Below are positions 60,896 to 64,000 of a DNA stretch of 64,000 bases, one piece after another (the stretch's first letter is position 1; the number at the start of each line of letters is the position of its first letter). The stretch is from Periplaneta americana (taxonomy: Eukaryota > Arthropoda > Insecta > Blattodea > Blattidae). Under the pieces are notes generated by a model. The model did no database searches. It was not told the DNA's origin and saw only the letters and a list, made by a program, of their open reading frames with translations. The stretch is taken from assembly GCF_040183065.1 (NCBI RefSeq), contig NC_091124.1, positions 95,498,501-95,562,500 of the forward strand, given 5' to 3'. Position numbers and translations under genes: made by a program.

Positions 60896-61042
60896 AAGTA
60901 TCACAAAAGGTTTTTATGACGACTGCAAATATGCAATTTAAAAATAATTTTTAAGTTTTAACGAAGCTTATAGTGTAGAGACTCACACGGACTAACAAAA
61001 AAAAAATTATCCATTATATTTTATGGTATTTTCTGTAACGGC

Positions 61043-61044
<2 letters not shown>

Positions 61045-61092
<48 letters not shown>
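61045..61092. repeat. (CT)n microsatellite
   Basis: About 24 CT units, counterpart of 30553-30609. Confidence 0.95.
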
Positions 61093-61095
<3 letters not shown>

Positions 61096-61333
61096 GAAAC
61101 TTGCGAAAATGTCCGAAATTAATTATTTTCTGTGCCGCGGTGCGCGCGATTCCGCTGTGAGTTCGGTCTTATTGCTGTGCATCCTCTGTACTAATCTTTG
61201 TGTGGGTGATATTCATTACTATATAACTTAATATGGTTTATTGTCTTGGAATTTATTAATCCAGGCACATTCTATAGAAAAAACACAAAATCTCATTATT
61301 TTTCACTTTTACCCTTATCACAAGGTATCATAG

Positions 61334-61555
61334 TCGACCTGGGTAGCGTAGTCGGTATAGCGCTAACCTTCTGTGCTGGAGGTTGCGGGTTCGATCCCGG
61401 CCTAGGTCGATAGTGTGCTTAAATGCCAGATGCTCATGTCAGTAGATTTACTGGCATGTAAAAGAAGTCCTGCGGGACAAAATTTCGGTATAGCGCTACT
61501 GGCGACGGTGATATAACCTCGGTAGTTGCGAGCATCGTAATAAATACATTAAAAA
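61334..61555 (+). mobile_element. tRNA-derived SINE (family 2), fuller copy
   Basis: The A-box-like GGTAGCGTAGTCGGTATAGC and B box GGTTCGATCCC give a tRNA-like head. The body includes CATGTCAGTAGATTTACTGG and GACGGTGATATAACCTCGGT, and the tail CATCGTAATAAATACATT. This copy shows what the 30850 copy lost. Confidence 0.8.
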
Positions 61556-62195
61556 AGGTATCATTTTTAACATTTGCATACATCAATTTTTTTAATAATT
61601 TTTTAAGTTTTAACGAGAATACGATAAAGAAGCTGACACAGACTTAAGAGAGCCATGTATTTTATTATGTATTATTGTTTCGGAAATTCTTATTTTTATT
61701 TCCTTACGCAAACATGCACAATTAACTCAAAATAAATACTCATTTTCACTCGCGCGGTACTTCTTGATCCGGCAACTCTCTTGTTGAGGAGTAAGAAAAA
61801 GACGCGCAATGCTGAGTATATCAAGATAAACCCTCTCCAACGTTTCCTTTATGCACCACAAATGTAATCACATCCAGGTTGCAGTTCGAAACGGGCCCGT
61901 CTGGATGGGTAAGCCACTCACAAAATTAATGCTATGGTGCGCGGTAAAAAAAAAAAAAAAACGCAAAAGTCACAAATTACAAGTTTTCAGTAGAGCTAAA
62001 GCAAAGTTTGAAATGAGGAACAATATGATTACTATGGGCTGCAATTCTGACCCTTTACATCATTATCGAAGAGGATAGAAGTATGCCCTCTATACCATCC
62101 GAAGAAGTATAATTTTTGAATTCGCGTTGGGGTCGTAGGTCAAAATTACCCATTTCTGATGTACACCCTTTTTTACAGCGGTCCATAGAAATAAC
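61556..62195. other. conserved flank of block copy 2
   Basis: Non-coding, collinear with 31051-31670. Confidence 0.4.
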
Positions 62196-62203
62196 CTACA
62201 CCA

Positions 62204-62690
62204 CTTCAGCACATAAAAATTCACCAGTGTGAAAAATGTGTTCAAATTTCAATGAAATATGTAAAACATGGGATCTAGATTTCAGCATTTCTTACATGAA
62301 ATATAAACATTTTCTTATTAATATATGCCTACAGAAGGTAGTTGATTTTAAATAATATTGCTATCTATTTGTTAGTCTGTAATTGCCATTTATAGCTACA
62401 TTTTTCATTTTTGGCTATGATATCTATACTTATCTATTGTTCTTTTATTTTTATTTTATATTTTTCATTTATAACTATATCTGTGTCTATTATTTAGGTA
62501 GTATCTATTTGTCTGTTTTTTTTTCATTTTTCATTTTGTGTTTACACTGATACCTTGCATTTGTATCTGTTTCACCTCTTTTTTCATGTTATTTGCAATT
62601 CTATGTTTTAAACAAATATCTGTACTGTCTATTGTAATTGGGGCTTTGCCCTGTTATAGACATAAATAAATAAAAATAAATAAATAAATA
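62204..62690 (+). mobile_element. 5'-truncated LINE 3' UTR insertion
   Basis: 487 bp absent from block copy 1, flanked by CTACACCA (62196-62203 and 62691-62698). It ends in TTGGGGCTTTGCCCTGTTAT then AGACATAAATAAATAAA, a hairpin-like 3' end with an (AAAT) tail. There is no coding part. Confidence 0.75.
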
Positions 62691-62698
62691 CTACACCA

Positions 62699-63150
62699 TC
62701 AATATCCCGTTACAACTCAAGGTCAGGACGAAATCAACAAACGTACGAAGTAATGGAAATTGCCAACAGAATTTCTGGACCTTAACCGAACAACAAGACA
62801 ACGAAAAAAAAAAAAACAGTAGAGATGAATGATATAACAACGATCGCATGACATACCACAGAAATTCATATCAGAAATGAAGAGATACTCTTATGATACC
62901 ATTTAGGAATTTTCACTCTCGTAGATAAAACGTTGAGCACCAAACAAGCAGGCTTTCACATTTACACACAGTACAGGCAAGTAGACCAATTCCTTATTGG
63001 GTATATTTCCACTCACTGTATTAATGCATTCTTCCATATTATACCTACCTACAAACATTAGGCCTAAATCGCAAAATAACCTAAAAAGTATTATTAAATA
63101 AGGGACAAATTGTAGCAGAATTAATAACGTAGATGATATTAGGTGACTGT
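62699..63150. other. conserved flank, block copy 2
   Basis: Collinear with 31676-32030. About 108 bp here (about 62920-63028) are missing from copy 1, probably a deletion in copy 1. Confidence 0.4.
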
Positions 63151-64000
63151 AATAACGTTGATGATGTCGAAGATTATACAACATAAGTTCATGAAGATTA
63201 CAGAGAAGACAATGATATGATGACGATGATGGTGATGACAATAACAGCGATGATGAAAATGTGGACGATTGTGACAATGATAATGGTGTGACGACGATAA
63301 TAATGAAAATGACAATGAAAGTGAAGACAGCTGTAATGATGTTACGACGTAACCACAATAATGACGATGGAGGTGAAGAGAAGGATAACGATGATAATGT
63401 GACGACGATATTAATGGCAAAGTGCTGCTGGAGGTCAACACAACATGATGACAATGACAATAAAGACGATATGACGACGATATTATGACAAAGAGATGAT
63501 GGATGTCAACACAACAATATAATGATAATGATGATGATATGGGTGAGTCAACAATGATGATATGATGACAATAATGACAATGATTACCATGGAGATGAAG
63601 AAAATAATGATGATGTGACGACAATAATGGCAATTATGTTTATGAAGGTGACGACAGTAATGATCATGATGATGAGACGACAATAATGACAATGATGACG
63701 CAAGTGAAGACAATAATGATGATGATGAAACGACGATAATGACAATGATGATGAAGGTGAAGAAATAATGATGATGATGAGACGCCGATAATGACAATGA
63801 TGATGATGATGAGACGACAATAACGATGATGGAGGTGAAAACGATAATGCTGATGAGATGATAACGACAATGATAACGCAAGTGAAGACAATAATGATGA
63901 TGATGAGACGACGATAAGTTAATAACAATGATGATGATGAGACGATAATAACGATGATGGAGGTGAAAACGATAATGATGATGAGACGATTACGACAATG
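63150..64000 (+). repeat. GAT/GAC-rich low-complexity region, copy 2
   Basis: Interspersed GATGATGAGACGACAATAAT-type triplets to the window edge. His/Ser/Ile-rich and Asp/Asn-rich frames are compositional. Confidence 0.85.

Larger units (their letters stand above)
60307..64000 (+). repeat. second duplicated block, copy 2 (runs off window)
   Basis: Collinear with 29821-32937: SINE 1, (CT)n, SINE 2, conserved AT-rich flank, then the GAT/GAC-rich region. It has an extra 487-bp insertion and lacks the SINE at 32406. Confidence 0.9.

Overview
This is a gene-poor, AT-rich, intron-bearing animal window packed with transposable elements. It carries tRNA-derived SINEs, non-LTR retrotransposon (LINE) tails, Tc1/mariner elements whose transposases start with a DUF4817-like domain, and several hAT layers. 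This mix points to an insect, most probably a cockroach or other blattodean. That assignment is inference from repeat style; no host marker gene is present.

The only convincing host genes are a pair of tandem paralogues on the + strand: gene A (exons 8952-9036 and 16185-16435) and gene B (exons 43688-43745 and 50804-51159). Each has a 5' exon encoding a near-identical signal peptide, one phase-1 intron of about 7.1 kb, and a 3' exon encoding a Ser/Thr/Pro-rich middle and a shared hydrophobic C-terminus resembling a GPI-anchor signal. Both keep the same TATA box, an initiator 30 bp downstream and a 12-nt 5' leader. The middles are unrelated: TD/PTD-type repeats in A, and eleven copies of a 15-bp unit (GSTAT) in B. 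They look like small secreted or surface mucin-like proteins of no family I recognise.

The genes sit in a large segmental duplication: copy A is about 5641-20966 and copy B about 35900-54590. Downstream of each copy lies a second matching pair (29821-32937 and 60307 to the window end) in the same order and orientation, so the window probably holds two rearranged copies of one roughly 30-kb unit. Comparing copies reveals insertions with empty sites in the sister: a nested hAT at 36108-39470 with an open 494-aa transposase frame, a TIR element at 9213-11560 carrying a LINE RNase H piece, nested TIR elements at 46589-48728, and SINEs at 53827 and 32406.

Region by region: 1-5.6 kb holds mariner, SINE and LINE debris and a complete-looking 1.48-kb mariner element (2389-3868). 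5.1-21 kb is copy A, with a hAT relic, gene A, a pyrimidine-rich tract, a palindromic Tc1 relic and a broken Gypsy-like fossil. 21-29.8 kb holds LINEs interrupted by a SINE and a hAT MITE, and tandem hAT tails. 29.8-32.9 kb has SINEs, (CT)n and a GAT/GAC-rich region. 33-35.9 kb has a mariner relic, a repeated-motif stretch and a head-to-head foldback array at the duplication edge. 35.9-54.6 kb is copy B with gene B. 54.6-60.3 kb holds a Tc3-like relic abutting an internally deleted mariner copy. 60.3-64 kb is the second copy of the SINE/(CT)n/GAT block.
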